A stretch of 64,000 nucleotides of DNA from Gigaspora margarita (GCA_009809945.1 WTPW01002488.1:1-64000), one strand, 5' to 3'. Positions 12,991 through 25,443 are shown, numbered from the stretch's first letter. Numbers and translations are program-made. The notes: generated by a model not told the origin, from the sequence alone.

Positions 12991-13029
12991 ACAGCTTTAA
13001 TCTGTATAAATAGCTCAGGTTTTGCAGCA

Positions 13030-14030
13030 GTTTGCTAGTTGAATCAGCACAGGATTTGGCAGGGTAATGAACGTAAATTCATGTGCCACCATGATAATGA
13101 TATAGATTAGTTATTAAAACATAATTTACATAAGTAATCAACAAGCTAACTGCATATGAAGCAAACTTTTGTAAGGAATTTTTTTAAACATGCAAGAAAG
13201 CTTCATCAGTGAAATCATAGAATATTGCTCTTTTTTAAAAAAAATATCCTTTACTGACCTTTCGCTCTCTACAAACGAGCCAACACGTATCATGAGCCAA
13301 CATGTCATCTGTAACATACACATACATGTCATCTGAATATGCCATTTCATATGATGTGATATTATGTGCCACCCTTTGCCTTAATGCCCGTGCCATTTTT
13401 ACTTTGCCATTCCATAAAACATTTTTGTGTGTGTGCTACCCTACAAATGGCAACACCGAAAATGAAGAAAACTAGTTAGTAAAAGTAGAAAAGATAGTAT
13501 AACAGAGAAAAAAAATGCTATACTTATCATTAGCAAATAGTCGAATCGGCACGGGATTTGGTAGGGTAATGAACATAAATTCACTACCATGATAACGATG
13601 TGGATTAGCTATTAAAATGTAAATTTATATAAGTAATCAATAAGCTAACTGCATATGAAGCAAAATTTTGTAAGGAATTTTTTTTAAAACATACAAGGAA
13701 ACTTCATCAGTGAAATCATGGGATATTGCTCTTTTTTTAAAAAAACATCCTTTACAGACCTTTCGCTCTTCACAAAACGAGCCAACAGTATCATGAGCCA
13801 ACACGTAACATACACATACGTGTTATCTGAATGTGCTATTTCATATGACGTGATATTACATGCCACCCATTGCCATAATATCCGTGCCATTTTATCATGC
13901 CATTCCGTAAAATGTTTTTGTATGTGCTACCCTACAAATGGTGATACCAAAAATGAAGAAAACTAGTAGTAAAAGAAGAAAAGATAGTATAACAGAGAAG
14001 AAAAATGCTATACTTATCACTAGCAAACTG
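13030..14030. repeat. tandem duplication of a 0.5-kb unit
   Basis: 13033-13537 and 13539-14027 repeat the same landmarks in order: CGGCACGGGATTTGG-type start, GCTAACTGCATATGAAGC, CTTCATCAGTGAAATCAT, ACCTTTCGCTCT, CGAGCCAACA, GCTACCCTACAAATGG and AGAAAAGATAGTATAACAGA. Copies differ by substitutions and small indels, so the duplication is not recent. The unit is GC-richer than its surroundings. Its short frames do not agree between copies, so it looks non-coding or decayed. Copy 2 is followed by a Lys-rich frame and a short ATGACACCA repeat. Confidence 0.8.
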
Positions 14031-14117
14031 CAGTCAAAAAAAAATCCCTACGTTGTTACTTACAATACCACTAATAACCAGCGAAAAACACAACCACAAC
14101 TAAAATACCAATTACTA

Positions 14118-14175
14118 TGACACCTATGATGACACCAACGATGACACCAATGACAACACCAATGACAACAAACTA
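14118..14175 (+). repeat. short tandem repeat, GATGACACCAA type
   Basis: Five or six units of ATGACACC/ATGACAACACC. In frame they would read Met-Thr-Pro repeats, but no gene context supports translation. Confidence 0.6.
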
Positions 14176-14685
14176 GAGCGAGGTATTCAAGGCAAGAAGA
14201 AAAAAAATTTTGATTAGTATGATATAAAAAAAAAACAATACAACAAATGCAAAAAAAAAATACGTATGCATGTAGATCCTTTGCAGATATATATATGTAG
14301 ATCCTGTTGTATAACTGGGAAGGGAATTTTCCCCTCGGTTAAGTGAGTTATTCTTTTTTTATTTATATTTTTTATTTATTTATATTTTTTATTTTTTTTA
14401 TTATTTATTATTTATTTGTTTATTTTATTTTTTTTTACTTTTAATTTTATGGAATAAAATTTTTGAAAAAGAAAATAGTATTATATTTGTATAATTTTAA
14501 ATTAATTCTTAAATATTAGTATTAGAAAAATATTGTAAAAATATTAAGAATAATACAAATTTTATTGAATTTCTGTTCTTAAAAAGCCAATTTCACTATA
14601 ATTTTTTATAATAACTTGTTATTATATCTCATTATTATAACCTGTTATTATAACCTGTTAATATATTTCATTATTTTAACTTGTT

Positions 14686-15143
14686 ATCATAACTTGTTAT
14701 CCTATCTCATTATTATAACTCATTATTATAACTCATTATTTTATATTGTTATTGTGAAACTCCTAAATTCTAATGGATATATAAACTCTGTCTTTTTTCC
14801 CAAGGCAGAGCAGGTTATCTTCTTCTTTTTATCATTATTATATTCCTTACTTTTCTTTTTCTAAGATTCTCTTTTCTTTTTTTATTATTCTATTACTTTT
14901 TTAGGTTTTGTTCTCTAATTTTATCTTTTTATAAAAATCATTGTATCTAAAATATTATATTTAATAAAATACTATTATCTTGAACTTTAAATTATTATCT
15001 TTATACTTTTTGTTCTTTATTTTCTTGCATAAAATTTTTGATTTTTCTTTATATTTTCTTTTATTTACACATTCCTTACCCTCTTATATATTAAGTCAAG
15101 TGATATAGTTCTTTGTCTAAAGTTACTATATTATAGTATATTG
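14686..15143 (+). repeat. dispersed repeat copy 2 (partner at 206-628)
   Basis: Same block order as 206-628. It is preceded by extra AACTTGTTAT/AACTCATTAT units from about 14603 and contains the shared CCCAAGGCAGAG block and the ACATTCCTTACCCTCTTATA tail. Both copies lie in direct orientation about 14.5 kb apart. Confidence 0.7.
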
Positions 15144-16785
15144 GAAGCATAGAGGTTAGTAATTTTATTTTGAATATTTTTATTAATGATAATGATAGAT
15201 ATATATTCAAACTTATGGGTTTGTTTTTATAGTTAATATATTTGAAATTAGTAGTTTAGTTGATATCTTTGAATTTTTTTATCAATTTCTGTATTCTATT
15301 TTGATTTAACTATTCTATATCATATTTCATATTGTTTACTACTTTTTTCAGTATGTTATGTAGTTGGGTAAAGTTAATATTTATGAGTACTAGAGTGTAG
15401 TAGTTTAGGAGTATATTTTGGGCTAGACATTGATCTTGAATTTATATATTATAGGTTGTAGCTTGATATTTTTTTATAATAATTGTTTGAATTCTAATTT
15501 TGTTTCCTTTGCTAGAATTAGGACCTTTATTAGCAGTATATTATTTTTATATTCCATCTTTTTTAGTTTAGATAGTTGGGAGAGATGTTCTTGCATTATC
15601 TTATTGATCTTCTTTTTATCTAGTCGATGTTTGTATTGTAATATAGTATTTTTGAGAAAGTGACACTAAAATTAGAGTGATCATTGTTAAGATAGAGTAG
15701 GTTTGAATAGTGTCATTGACTTGCCAATTCTGTTGTATTTAAAAAATTATTCTATGTGTTGTAAAATAGTTAGTTATTTGTTATTTATTGCTTATTTTAT
15801 TAAGTAAATTAATATCAATTTTCTTTATATTATTGTTTTGTATAAATATTTCTATATTTCATTTTGTGCATTGTTGAAAGCTTTTAAAAATTTGTTTGTA
15901 ATCCAATAGTCTTTGCTTAAGTGATTTCTTTTCTTTTGGGTTGGGTATATTTGGTTTAATTCTTGATTTGCCAAAAAACTTAGTATGTCTGCATGCACTC
16001 TTTTTTATAGTCTATTTGTATTTGATATGTTGCTTCAAAATATATTTTGAAAGTATAGTATTTTATTTTAAGATTTTGGTTGTTATATCTATATTCTGTA
16101 CAAATATTAAGGGTTTTCAGTCTAGAAAGAGTGTGATGTTGAATTGTTAGAATTGTGTTGTTGCTATTTGTTACTTTTTTAAAGATTTTATTTTTTATTA
16201 TTATCTATTTGAATTATCTTTTATCTTTTTTTGCTACAAAATAAAGGTGTTAAATATAATGAAATCATCTATTGGATTGGCAATTTTCTCAAGATGTTTT
16301 GTGATTAGGTTATTTCACCTTGGTGGTTTTTTTCTGAGTATTTTTTGTATGTTATAGTAGAAATTATTCCAAGATAATATTTTGCTATTATTCCAGTTTA
16401 AAAATTGGTTTATTCACATAATATTGTAATTATTTAGTTTGTATTTTATTTATATAAGAGTGTTTTAGTAAGAGTAGAATAGCATTTATAAAAGTTTTTG
16501 TTATTTTCAATAGAATTGGCTACAGGTTAGTATATTAAAATAATTGTATGTTAAGTTCATAAAGAGTAAGAGTAGTTTGAGCAGTTGTTGTTTTGTATTC
16601 TACTTTGAAGAAAACTAGTTTGCACATGAGTATGGACAGATTTGAGTTCACATTATTCTGCAGTTGTTGTAATCAAATTTTGAGATTTGAGCTATCAAAA
16701 TGTAGTGTATTAATTATCCTATATTAATTGATTAGTGGCACAGGGACAATTTAGTTAATTAATTGCAATTTTTAGAGTCAGTCCT
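15144..16785. other. T-rich spacer, possible traces of minus-strand coding
   Basis: On the minus strand, scattered Lys-rich open stretches of 50-60 codons occur near 15660-15480 (containing INKIMQEHLSQLSKLKK) and near 16010-15880 (containing KKSLKQRLLDYKQIF). They are not joined, lack clear splice sites and match no family that could be recognised. They may be remnants of a decayed gene. Confidence 0.25.
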
Positions 16786-16787
16786 CC

Positions 16788-16895
16788 AAAGTGCTATTAC
16801 ACAATATAAAATTATAATCGACAAGTTATCTATATCAATATCAATAACTTGTCAATTGTAATTTCATATTGTGTAATAGCACTTTGGAGAGCCGA
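16788..16895. mobile_element. foldback MITE, about 108 bp
   Basis: Near-perfect inverted arms begin CTCCAAAGTGCTATTACACA and close with the complement ending GCACTTTGGAG. The loop is short and AT-rich. No clear target duplication. Confidence 0.75.
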
Positions 16896-17191
16896 CCTGG
16901 CCGATTCCAATTTTTATGTAATTAGCCTGCATTTCATATATTCACCGCTAAGATTATATTGCCAGTAATTTATTGTGTCAAACTTGAGTAATGAATTGAG
17001 TTAAATAAATTTACAAATACAAGAAAATTACAATTTTAAAAACACGCATATCAAGATTATATTAATTTATTGCGTCAAATTTGAATAATAAATCAAGTTA
17101 AATAAATTTACATAACAAAAGAAAATTACAATTTTAAAGACATACACATCAAAATAGTGCACTCATTTTTTTCATTTTTAAGATTGATTCA
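16896..17191. other. spacer with a repeated about 90-bp block
   Basis: Two similar stretches (near 16970-17050 and 17060-17150) share TTTATTG-GTCAAA-TTGA and AAATTTACA..AGAAAATTACA. No gene is seen. Confidence 0.45.
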
Positions 17192-18783
17192 ATGAATGCA
17201 AAAGTTTCAAACAAGTGTTATGTCAAGGCTTTTTTTAGCCCTATAGATGACGGCAAGCATTAATGTAACTTATGCCCTCCTGAATTACAGACAATAACCC
17301 AAAAAAAAGGAACTAGCTTTACAAATTTAATGAATCATTTAGATGTGAAGCATGAACATTTCAAGTTGATTTACCAGCAATGTACTGAATTTGATGTTTC
17401 TTCAATAGCAAATAATGATAATATTATTAATTATAATACAAGTGTGCATAATGTTTTCAACTGGATAAGCCTCATTGTGAAATGCAGATTACTTTTTAAT
17501 GCATGCGAATACCCTGATTTTGTTGCACATACCAGTCTTTCAAAATTGGATGTTTCTACAGTTAGCAAGTATTTTAATAGCTTAGCAGATCTTGTATGAG
17601 AAAGAATAAAAATGATTTTACCAGAAAAAATTGAATTATATTTGACAGATGGACGAATAATAGAATTCATTTTGTTGGATTGTTTGGTGTTTACCAAACA
17701 GTTCACAAATCCAGAAATTTGGTTCTATTAGCATTTTCACCATTTGAAGACTGCAGTACTCAGAGTGCAGATGCACATGTTAGATTCTTTGAAGATGTTT
17801 TAGAATCATATGATAAGAATGTTTAAAACATCTTGTTTATTTCAGAAGATAACTGTAGTACTAACAAAAAATAGCCAATGATTTAGATCTTCCACTTGTA
17901 GGATGTGCATCGCATCATCTGAATTTAGCGGTTAATGATCTTATTAATTCATCATCTGTTCTTGTAAATCAAATTCGCATGATTGTAATTATGATGTGAA
18001 CTATAAAAATTGTGGAAAACTTGCAAAGGTAACATCCTTAATGCCTATATTAGATAATGCAACCCGTTGGATAAGTGTAATGAAAATGATTGAACGATGT
18101 AAAAAACTTATTCCTCATATTACTCAGGCTAATGGATTTTCAGGTTTATACAATTTTTTTTTATTTTTTTGTTTTATTTATTTTCTATTTATTATTATTT
18201 TTTTATTTTTTTTTTATCTTTTAGCTTGAGATATTTTGTTAGTAGAGCAATTAAACCTAAATGAAGTTGATAGTTTTATCAATTAACTTAAATATTTTTC
18301 TGAAGCTCTAATGATTTACAAAATGAATCAATGAATTTAGATGATGTTCATGCTTACTTTGATTTGTTAATTGAAGAATGTCCAGAATTAGAAGATTGAT
18401 TAGGAAGAAATGCATTGATAATTCATGATTCTCTTTTTGAAAATGCCATGGTCAAAGTTTTACAAAAGCAGGAAGCTGCACTAACCTTCACTGAAAAAGA
18501 AAAACTTCATGAATTTATTGTGGAACAGAATATACAACCAACAGTAGAAGGACCTATGACTATGAAAGAACGTGTTGCAAAAAAGCGCAAACTAGAAGAA
18601 TCAAAATACATGGATATGAATCTTATTCCACTCACATCCAATGCAGTAGAACGTTTGTTTTCGATTGTCAAATACTATTATACAGACTGGAGGAAGTCCC
18701 TTGATCCATATACTTTAGAAAATCTTCTGCTTCTAAGAATTAACGATAAAATGTGGTCAATTCAAGATGTTAACCGAAATTAA
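17192..18783 (+). pseudogene. second hAT transposase, plus strand, decayed
   Basis: Starts at ATG 17192 and shows a BED finger (CNLC about 17264, HLDVKH about 17338). Then come LTDG with a frameshift leading into the TNNRIHFVGLFG block (about 17640-17690), ISEDNC (about 17840), a GCASHHLNLAV block (about 17900-17935) and ATRWISVMKMIERC (about 18060). The C-terminal dimerisation block AVERLFSIVKYYYTDWRKSL is at about 18640-18700. Stops and at least three frameshifts break it. A GT..AG interval at about 18145-18227 with a long T tract looks like a retained intron. The protein differs clearly from the 4862-7381 copy, so it is a different hAT family. No terminal repeats or target duplication could be assigned. 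Confidence 0.82.
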
Positions 18784-19552
18784 GCACTAACATGAAATTA
18801 AACTTCAATATTGTATTACATAGCGATATATGTTTGTATTTTGTATGAGCTCTAATTAGCGTTAGAATAAGATTTCCAAATTTGTTTAATATGCAAGTTT
18901 TATACAGGTTTAAAAACCCTTATTTTTTTTAATTAACTTTGATATTCATTTCTAGCTTAGTGCAACTGCGGTGCACAACTATTCATTTTATATATAGTAT
19001 ATACGTATACAATTACAGTACGTCCTATGTGTGATAAATAATTAGATTAATTGTTTAAAGCATTCTTTATATGTATATTAATACATGTCGATGTGGTTTT
19101 TAATTTTTCATTATCTAAAAAAAAAACGTGTCACATTAGATACTGCGTACAGTGCTCTACGAGATATAATAATAATTGCAATTAATTGCAATTATTTCGT
19201 CATTAATTGAGTTTCAATTATTTTTGTGATAATGTTTAATTGATTGCTAATTGTATACGCATATGGTAAAATTAATTGCAATTAATTTTCGGTACGCCTG
19301 AGAAACACTATCAAAACTATAAAGAAAATACTTAGCGTTGCTGCACTTATTTTGCATTTCTAATTCCAAAGTCCTAGTTCAAATAATTTAAAAGAGCAGA
19401 AGAAATTAAAGCGAATCTAAAAAATAAAAATAGGCATAAAATAAAATAACAATAATATGATAAAAAAAGAATACTTAGATTTGCCATAATTCAATCACAA
19501 TTCAAAAATAATATTGACTTGAACGCAAAAACAGAAAAAAACAGAATGCAGT
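18784..19552. other. spacer rich in AATTAATTGCAATTAATT
   Basis: Repeated AATTGCAATTAATT motifs near 19170-19290. No gene. It may include the right end of the preceding hAT element, but no matching end was found on the left. Confidence 0.35.
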
Positions 19553-19680
19553 CCTTAGGGTTCGGGTTAGTAACGGATAGGTTAGCGTACGAATAGGTTA
19601 GAGTGAGTGAGTATAGGTTAGGGTTAGTAACGGATAGGTTAGAGTTAGTAGCAGAGAGGTTAGGGTTATTAGACTTTATA
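19553..19680 (-). repeat. degenerate telomere-like tract (TTAGGG sense)
   Basis: Variants such as GGTTAGGGTTAGTAACGG and GGATAGGTTAGAG. Orientation is opposite to the CCCTAA tract at 12781-12990. A minus-strand frame here reads repetitive Asn-Pro-Asn and is an artefact of the repeat. Confidence 0.6.
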
Positions 19681-20465
19681 CTCACAAAAAGTTTTATAGT
19701 TACGCGCACTATCTGACCAATCAAAATTAGATGTGATTATTTCAAGGGTGATACCAATACAATTCGCACTAATCACTAAGTTCAGTGTTCTTTAAGTGCC
19801 CCTTTCACCCATCCAACAAAAAATTTCATGATATAACCATTATGTTGTTAGCTTTTCTGTTTTATTGGATTGGTCAACAATACAATTAATTCTTGTTATA
19901 CATTTCATTTTTTACTTTCAAAAGTCACAGTGTATGTCCTTTTTTTAAGTGATCTTAAATGGAGCTTACATATGTAAATTATAATATCTTTCATAAATAA
20001 TCATCGTGGCCTCTATATTGATATAGTCACATTCTATAGTCACTTCTTAATATAATATACGAAATTCACTTACTTTTTACAATATTTGCATATTTGTATT
20101 AGGAGGTGGTCGAATAAGTTATATAGAAATCATTTAGCACTTACGTCAGATAGATCAGATAAAAAGTTATCAGTCAAGTCTTTAGTATGACACGACTTGT
20201 AACTAGTACATATCACAGTATTAAATTATAAAAAAGTCATATCGGCTGATTTGATTTTTTGGGCCCCTAAGTGACGTTGACAAACTAACAAACGAAGCAC
20301 TTGTTACAACAAACAAAAGAGCTTTTTTGACGTCTAGACAAGTTAAAAAACCAATAAACCTCAATAAAAGAGCTATGCTAAGCTGTAGAAAGAAGTATCT
20401 TTACTGTTTGTTGAAATACTCGGGTGTTTTAGGATGGGTTGGGCATTGTTTGATGGGTTGGTGTT
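19681..20465. other. spacer, no supported gene
   Basis: One 64-codon plus-strand frame at 20327-20521 has no family signature and overlaps a foldback. Nothing else is recognised. Confidence 0.35.
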
Positions 20466-20467
20466 CG

Positions 20468-20612
20468 GAAGCTAATTTTCAAAAAAATGGCCTTTTTAAC
20501 CTACTTTGGTCTTATAATTAAATACATGTATTTCGCAATTTTCTACGTACTTAATTATAAACGCAAGCTGGTTAAAAAGGCTGTTTTTGTGAAAATTCGC
20601 TCTATAATAAAT
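20468..20612. mobile_element. foldback MITE, about 145 bp
   Basis: Arms AGCTAATTTTCA..GGCCTTTTTAACC and, from the right, AGCGAATTTTCAC..GCCTTTTTAACC pair over about 50 bp around ATTAAATACATGTATTT. Confidence 0.65.
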
Positions 20613-20795
20613 TTTCGTGTAAAATTTCTTTGATAATCCTCGATCATGATTGGTCGATTTTGGGGTCAAAACAAATCGGTCGATATGTATTATTGTATTC
20701 AGTCTAATAATTCTTAATAAATTTTCTGAATTTACATTAATCACGATTATAAGGTTCATAATTAAGATATTTTTATGTCAATATAATAGATACTA

Positions 20796-21074
20796 CAGTG
20801 TGGGACACTATAAACCAACACCTTTTTATATGTATTTTGCAAAATTTAAAAATAAAAAATTTTTTTAAAAAATTTTTTTTAGCCAATTTGTACTTTAAGT
20901 CTAAGCTGCAATTTGACTAGAAAAGATTTTTATTTTATTTTAATTATAAGAAGTTATATCAGTTTACTAAGGAATTGAATAAAAAAAGAAACTCATGTAA
21001 TTTTTGACCAATCACAATTAGTATTTATTTTAAAATTTAGCGTGAGGTGTGTTGGTTTACGCTGTCCCGCACTG
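20796..21074. mobile_element. mariner-type MITE, 279 bp, TA target
   Basis: Ends CAGTGTGGGACACTATAAAC and, inwards from the right, CAGTGCGGGACAGCGTAAAC, with TA on both sides. No coding frame. Confidence 0.8.
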
Positions 21075-21365
21075 TATAATAATTTGAAATTTGGGTTCAT
21101 ATGCTCGGTTATTAATAACTTAACCCTAATCTAAAAAAAAAACATCCTAAAAAATTTAAATTTTAGGTATTTTTGGTATCAACAAATGTATTCAAATTAA
21201 CATTATGTCCCTCAAGTTTGTTAGATTCATTATATCGAATTTTATCGGTATTAGTAGATGTCCTTGTACTCAAACTATTATGTCCCTCCGGTTCGTTAGA
21301 TTCATTTTCATAGGTATTAGCAGATATTAAGATAGAATCAGCCATGATATGAAATATAAATCTCA

Positions 21366-24228
21366 TCAGAAGCCACCTTGCATCTCACGAATAACAGCTT
21401 TTGCTCGATCATCATTCATAATTCCAAAAGAAGATAAGCTCATATCAAAAGATGCGGTTCCACCTGTTAATGATCTTAATGAAGAAGAGTATCCCAGCAT
21501 GGTAGATAATGGAACGTGTGCGTGTATGACTTTCTTTGGGTTAACAATTTTATCATTTTTATTAGATGAAAAGAATATAGGATCTGGCGGAACATATATT
21601 TCTATATTATTATCAAGATTATCAAATAAATTTCCAGATGTTTCAAGTCCCAAAACATTTCCACGACGTGTTCCAGTTAAATCTCCAAGCACAACACCTA
21701 AATATTCTTCTGGTACATCAATGTTTACATTCATTAAAGGTTCAAGTAATACAAGGTTTCTACCTTTTAGTGCATCAGTCAAAGCTTGTGAAGCACACGT
21801 GCTAATTGCAGTTTTAGTTGATTCTGCACCAAATAAACGTAACGAATGTACATTTATCGAAAGTCTTGTTATGGGAAAACCAAGTATTGGTCCTCGATAT
21901 AAACTAGATATAATTCCAGTATAGACAGCATTGGAAATTTCCTCAATAGATAATTTTATTAATTCACTTGTTTCTTGATTATTTATTGACTGATCTAGTT
22001 CATCTGATATAATTGTTTTTTTTGTAAGATTTAAAATAATTCTATTTCCACCCTCATTAAATGATCCTTGATCATTTTCATGAAGTGGAGTAATAGTCAA
22101 AGAAATTTGGGCCTTTAACCTTTTCCCCATAATTTCGCGTTCATATAAATAAGTATGATCTATTTTATCATTAATTACAGTTTCCCTATATGATATTCGC
22201 ATTTTTCCTAATTTTGCTTTGACTTTAAAATCATTTAATAAACGATCTTTAACAATCTCTAAATGAAGTTCACCCATACCACTTATTAATGTTTGCCCGG
22301 AATCCTTATCAACATGTACATGAAGAGAAGGATCTTCTCTTAATATATTTTTAAGAGCTTCTTCTAAAGGTTTTTCTTCAGAAATTCCAGCAGCCTCTAC
22401 TACACGAAAAAATACAGGTGCAGGGATATCAATGTTTTTCAATCGAAGACTTTTCCGAGAGTCATTAAATTGAATTAATGTATCTCCTGTTCTTGTTTCC
22501 TTAAGACCAATTATTACACCGATATTACCAGCTGTAATTAGTGAAATTTCTTCAACATCGTTCGCATACATTTGTAATAACTTGTTTACACGTTCTTTAT
22601 TATGAATATTTGTATTATATAATGTCATATGATTATCTAATTTACCTATATAATACAATAAAATATTTGATAAGTCAATAGGTTTAAGTAGGTCAAAATA
22701 ATAAACTTATACTTTATTACCTGAATATACTCTTACGAAAACCATTGGACCACGTTTATTGTCATGTATAACCTTAAACGCAAGTGCACATAATTTTTCA
22801 TTTTCTTTTGGAAGAATTTCAATAGATTCATCATCAGATAAACTTGCAATTGGAACAGGACGATCCAACGGGGAAGGAAGATAATCAACTACAGCATCAA
22901 TTAAAGGCTGCACACCAATGTTACGAAAAGATGCACCACAAAAAACTGGTACAGCTTTTCCATTTAGTGTTACTCTACGTAACGCCTGCTTAGCATCTTC
23001 CACAGAAATTTTCATATGATCTTCTGCAGATAAAAATAAATCTAACATATTGTCATCCATTTCTGATAAAGTTTCTATTAAGCATGAACGACCTTTTATT
23101 GCTTCATTATATAATCCCACAATGGGATATTTATCAGTTAGTGGAGTCCTATTTATAACAGAGCCTTTAGGGTCTTTATTCCAATCCAATACTCGCATAT
23201 CTAACAGATCGACAATACCACATAACAAGCTATTTCCCCTATTATCTTTTTGTATAACAGGAATTTGACAGACTAAAGGAGTTGTTCCCAATTTATATCT
23301 CATTTCTCTAACGGTTCTACCAAATCTAGCACCAACTCTATCCATTTTATTAACATAAGCAATCCTAGGAACATTGTAACGATTTGCCTGTGCCCAAACA
23401 GTTTGAGTTTGTGCTTCAACACCAGAAACAGCATCCAAAATTGTTACAGCACCGTCAAGAACGCGTATACTACGCTCTACTTCTACAGTAAAATCTACAT
23501 GACCTGGAGTATCTATTAGATTTATACGATAATTGCGCCAAGCGAATGTTATTGTTGCTGATGTTATAGTAATGCCTCTTTCACGTTCTTGTTTTAAATA
23601 ATCCATTACAGTAGTTCCATCATCAACATCTTGGAGATAGTAGGTAAAATAATAAATCAAAGAAATAAATCAAAGAAATAAATCAAAGAAATAAATCAAA
23701 GAAATAAATCAAAGAAATAAATCAAGAAATAAATCAAAGAAATAAATCAAAGAAATAAATCAAAGAAATAAAAAGAAATAAAAATAATCAAAAGGCAAAG
23801 TTTAAATAATTTATAAAATTATTTAAAAATAATTTATAACATTATGTTAGATAAATATATTACACTGATCTAGTACCTCCAATTCTTCTTGTATACCCAG
23901 AATAATATAGCATACGTTCTGTAGTAGTTGTTTTACCTATAAAGTAAATTAAAAGATGTTATTAAATGAAAACCATGATCTATATTAATGAAAAATTAGC
24001 ATACCAGCATCTATATGAGCAATGATTCCGATATTCCTTGTTTTTGAAATTGAATAATCTATAATTATTTATGTTTAATAAATCAGAAACATTAAAACGA
24101 AATAAAATAAAAAAAATTATACTTTAATTGATACCTTTAACAGAAGAATAAAATCTATAATGAACCAAATTACATCTTTGAATTTTTATCAACGGAATTC
24201 TATAGTTTCCAATAAAATTTTTTATCAT
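21366..24228 (-). CDS. MEF2: mitochondrial elongation factor G2 (ribosome recycling GTPase), five exons
   Basis: Translational GTPase that splits mitochondrial ribosomes after termination together with the recycling factor. Exons, 5' to 3': 24228-24135, 24058-24005, 23936-23877, 23629-22721 and 22645-21366. All four introns are GT..AG, and the joined frame is 798 codons plus TGA, close to human GFM2. Exon 1 gives a basic, arginine-containing leader suited to mitochondrial import ([17 protein letters not shown]). G1 [13 protein letters not shown] is split across exons 2 and 3, switch I reads ERERGITI, G3 DTPGH, G4 NKMD, and the C-terminal EF-G domains III-V follow in exon 5. The YTRRIG-DVDDGTT region fits the EF-G2 rather than the EF-G1 subfamily. 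There are no internal stops. It is the only intact-looking host gene here. Confidence 0.95.
23652..23780. repeat. 13-bp minisatellite inside MEF2 intron 3
   Basis: About ten head-to-tail copies of ATAAATCAAAGAA, one with a 1-base deletion. It lies about 22 bp upstream of exon 4, on the minus-strand 3' side of the intron, so length changes could alter the branch region. Confidence 0.9.
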
Positions 24229-25068
24229 TTTTAAAAAAATTTAAAAAAGAGATGAAAGTTTTATCGCAGATCAATCATAAAAAATCATCGGAGTACAAAG
24301 TACGTAGTGTATTGATCGATTATTTAATCAAAACTATATCAGTTAACTATGTAATTTATCATAGTGCAGATTTTTTGTTACATGAATGTAAATCAATTTA
24401 TCGCTAAAATAAGTTATTACTATTACATATACAATAAGACTTACTTTAAAATGTATCAATTTATTATATAGGTGTGCAATCGACTTAAAATTTTCACTAG
24501 TTATTTATATAAAGTCAAAGAATAAAGCTACGTTTTTATTTTTTTTTATTAATATGTGGGTATTGAACATTCACTTTATAGAATGCTTGAAAATCCATTA
24601 ATTAGGACGAAAAAAATTATCCTAAACATATAAATAGAAACTTAATTAGAACTTTAGTGAAAAATAAAACGTAATCACTTTGAAACAGTTCTGACGAACA
24701 GTTTTCAATTAAAAAAAAATGGAAAAATAAGTGCAATATTTATGTGATACCTTTAAAATTTCGTGCTTTTCTTTATAATTAAGTAAAGTAAAAATTACAT
24801 TCGATTAATTATTTTAATTCTTTGATAAAAATCTGATCATAATAAAATGATCAATATAACTGACATAGTTTTGATTAAATAGTCGATGTGACACCCCAGT
24901 AGTGTATGATCATATGGGCGGATTTGACTCCAAATGTGATTATCATGAAATTTACTTAAATAAGGCTTTAGATTGATATCTACTGATCTATATAATCATG
25001 TTATGCTCAAACAAGGCTTAGATTAACATTTTCTATATACGTACAGTACGTGTAATTTTTGTCACACT
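24229..25068. other. AT-rich region upstream of MEF2
   Basis: Contains the likely MEF2 promoter, but no specific element is recognisable. No other gene is seen. Confidence 0.4.
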
Positions 25069-25196
25069 GAAACTAGAAACGGTTGAAACTAGAAATAGCC
25101 GAAGCTAGAAACGGCTGAAGATAGGCACGGCTGAAGCTAGACACGGCTGAAGCTAGACATGGCTGAAGCTAGACACAGCTGAAACTGGAAATTAGA
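25069..25196. repeat. 16-bp minisatellite, eight units
   Basis: Eight units of GAAGCTAGACACGGCT with A/G and C/T differences, in perfect 16-bp register. No long frame supports translation. Confidence 0.9.
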
Positions 25197-25443
25197 GTCC
25201 TCGATTTAAAATTATAAACCCTACCAAAAACCTTTTATATAAAAAACTTAAAAAAATCGCACGTACATCTATCATCCGATTTCATGATCATCCTTACCAT
25301 TATCATTATTTAACATTCATAATCCCAAATTCAATGTTTAAAAGACCATACTTATTTCCTAAATATGTAAGCTCTTAAGCTCTCTAATATAACCAACTAA
25401 CTACTATTCGTATTATTGACTTTTAAAATTTTATAATAGCTAA

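Noticed and set aside
14616..14864. 82-codon hydrophobic frame
   Set aside because: Lies in the second copy of the same T-rich repeat; composition artefact.
16738..19310. CAGGGACAATT (16742) and CTCAGGCGTACC-type (about 19300) as ends of the second hAT element
   Set aside because: Ends match poorly and the flanking 8-mers differ.
19491..19724. Asn-Pro-repeat minus-strand frame
   Set aside because: Translation of the telomere-like tract, not a gene.
21349..21924. 191-codon plus-strand frame
   Set aside because: Antisense shadow of MEF2 exon 5, which has a complete family match.
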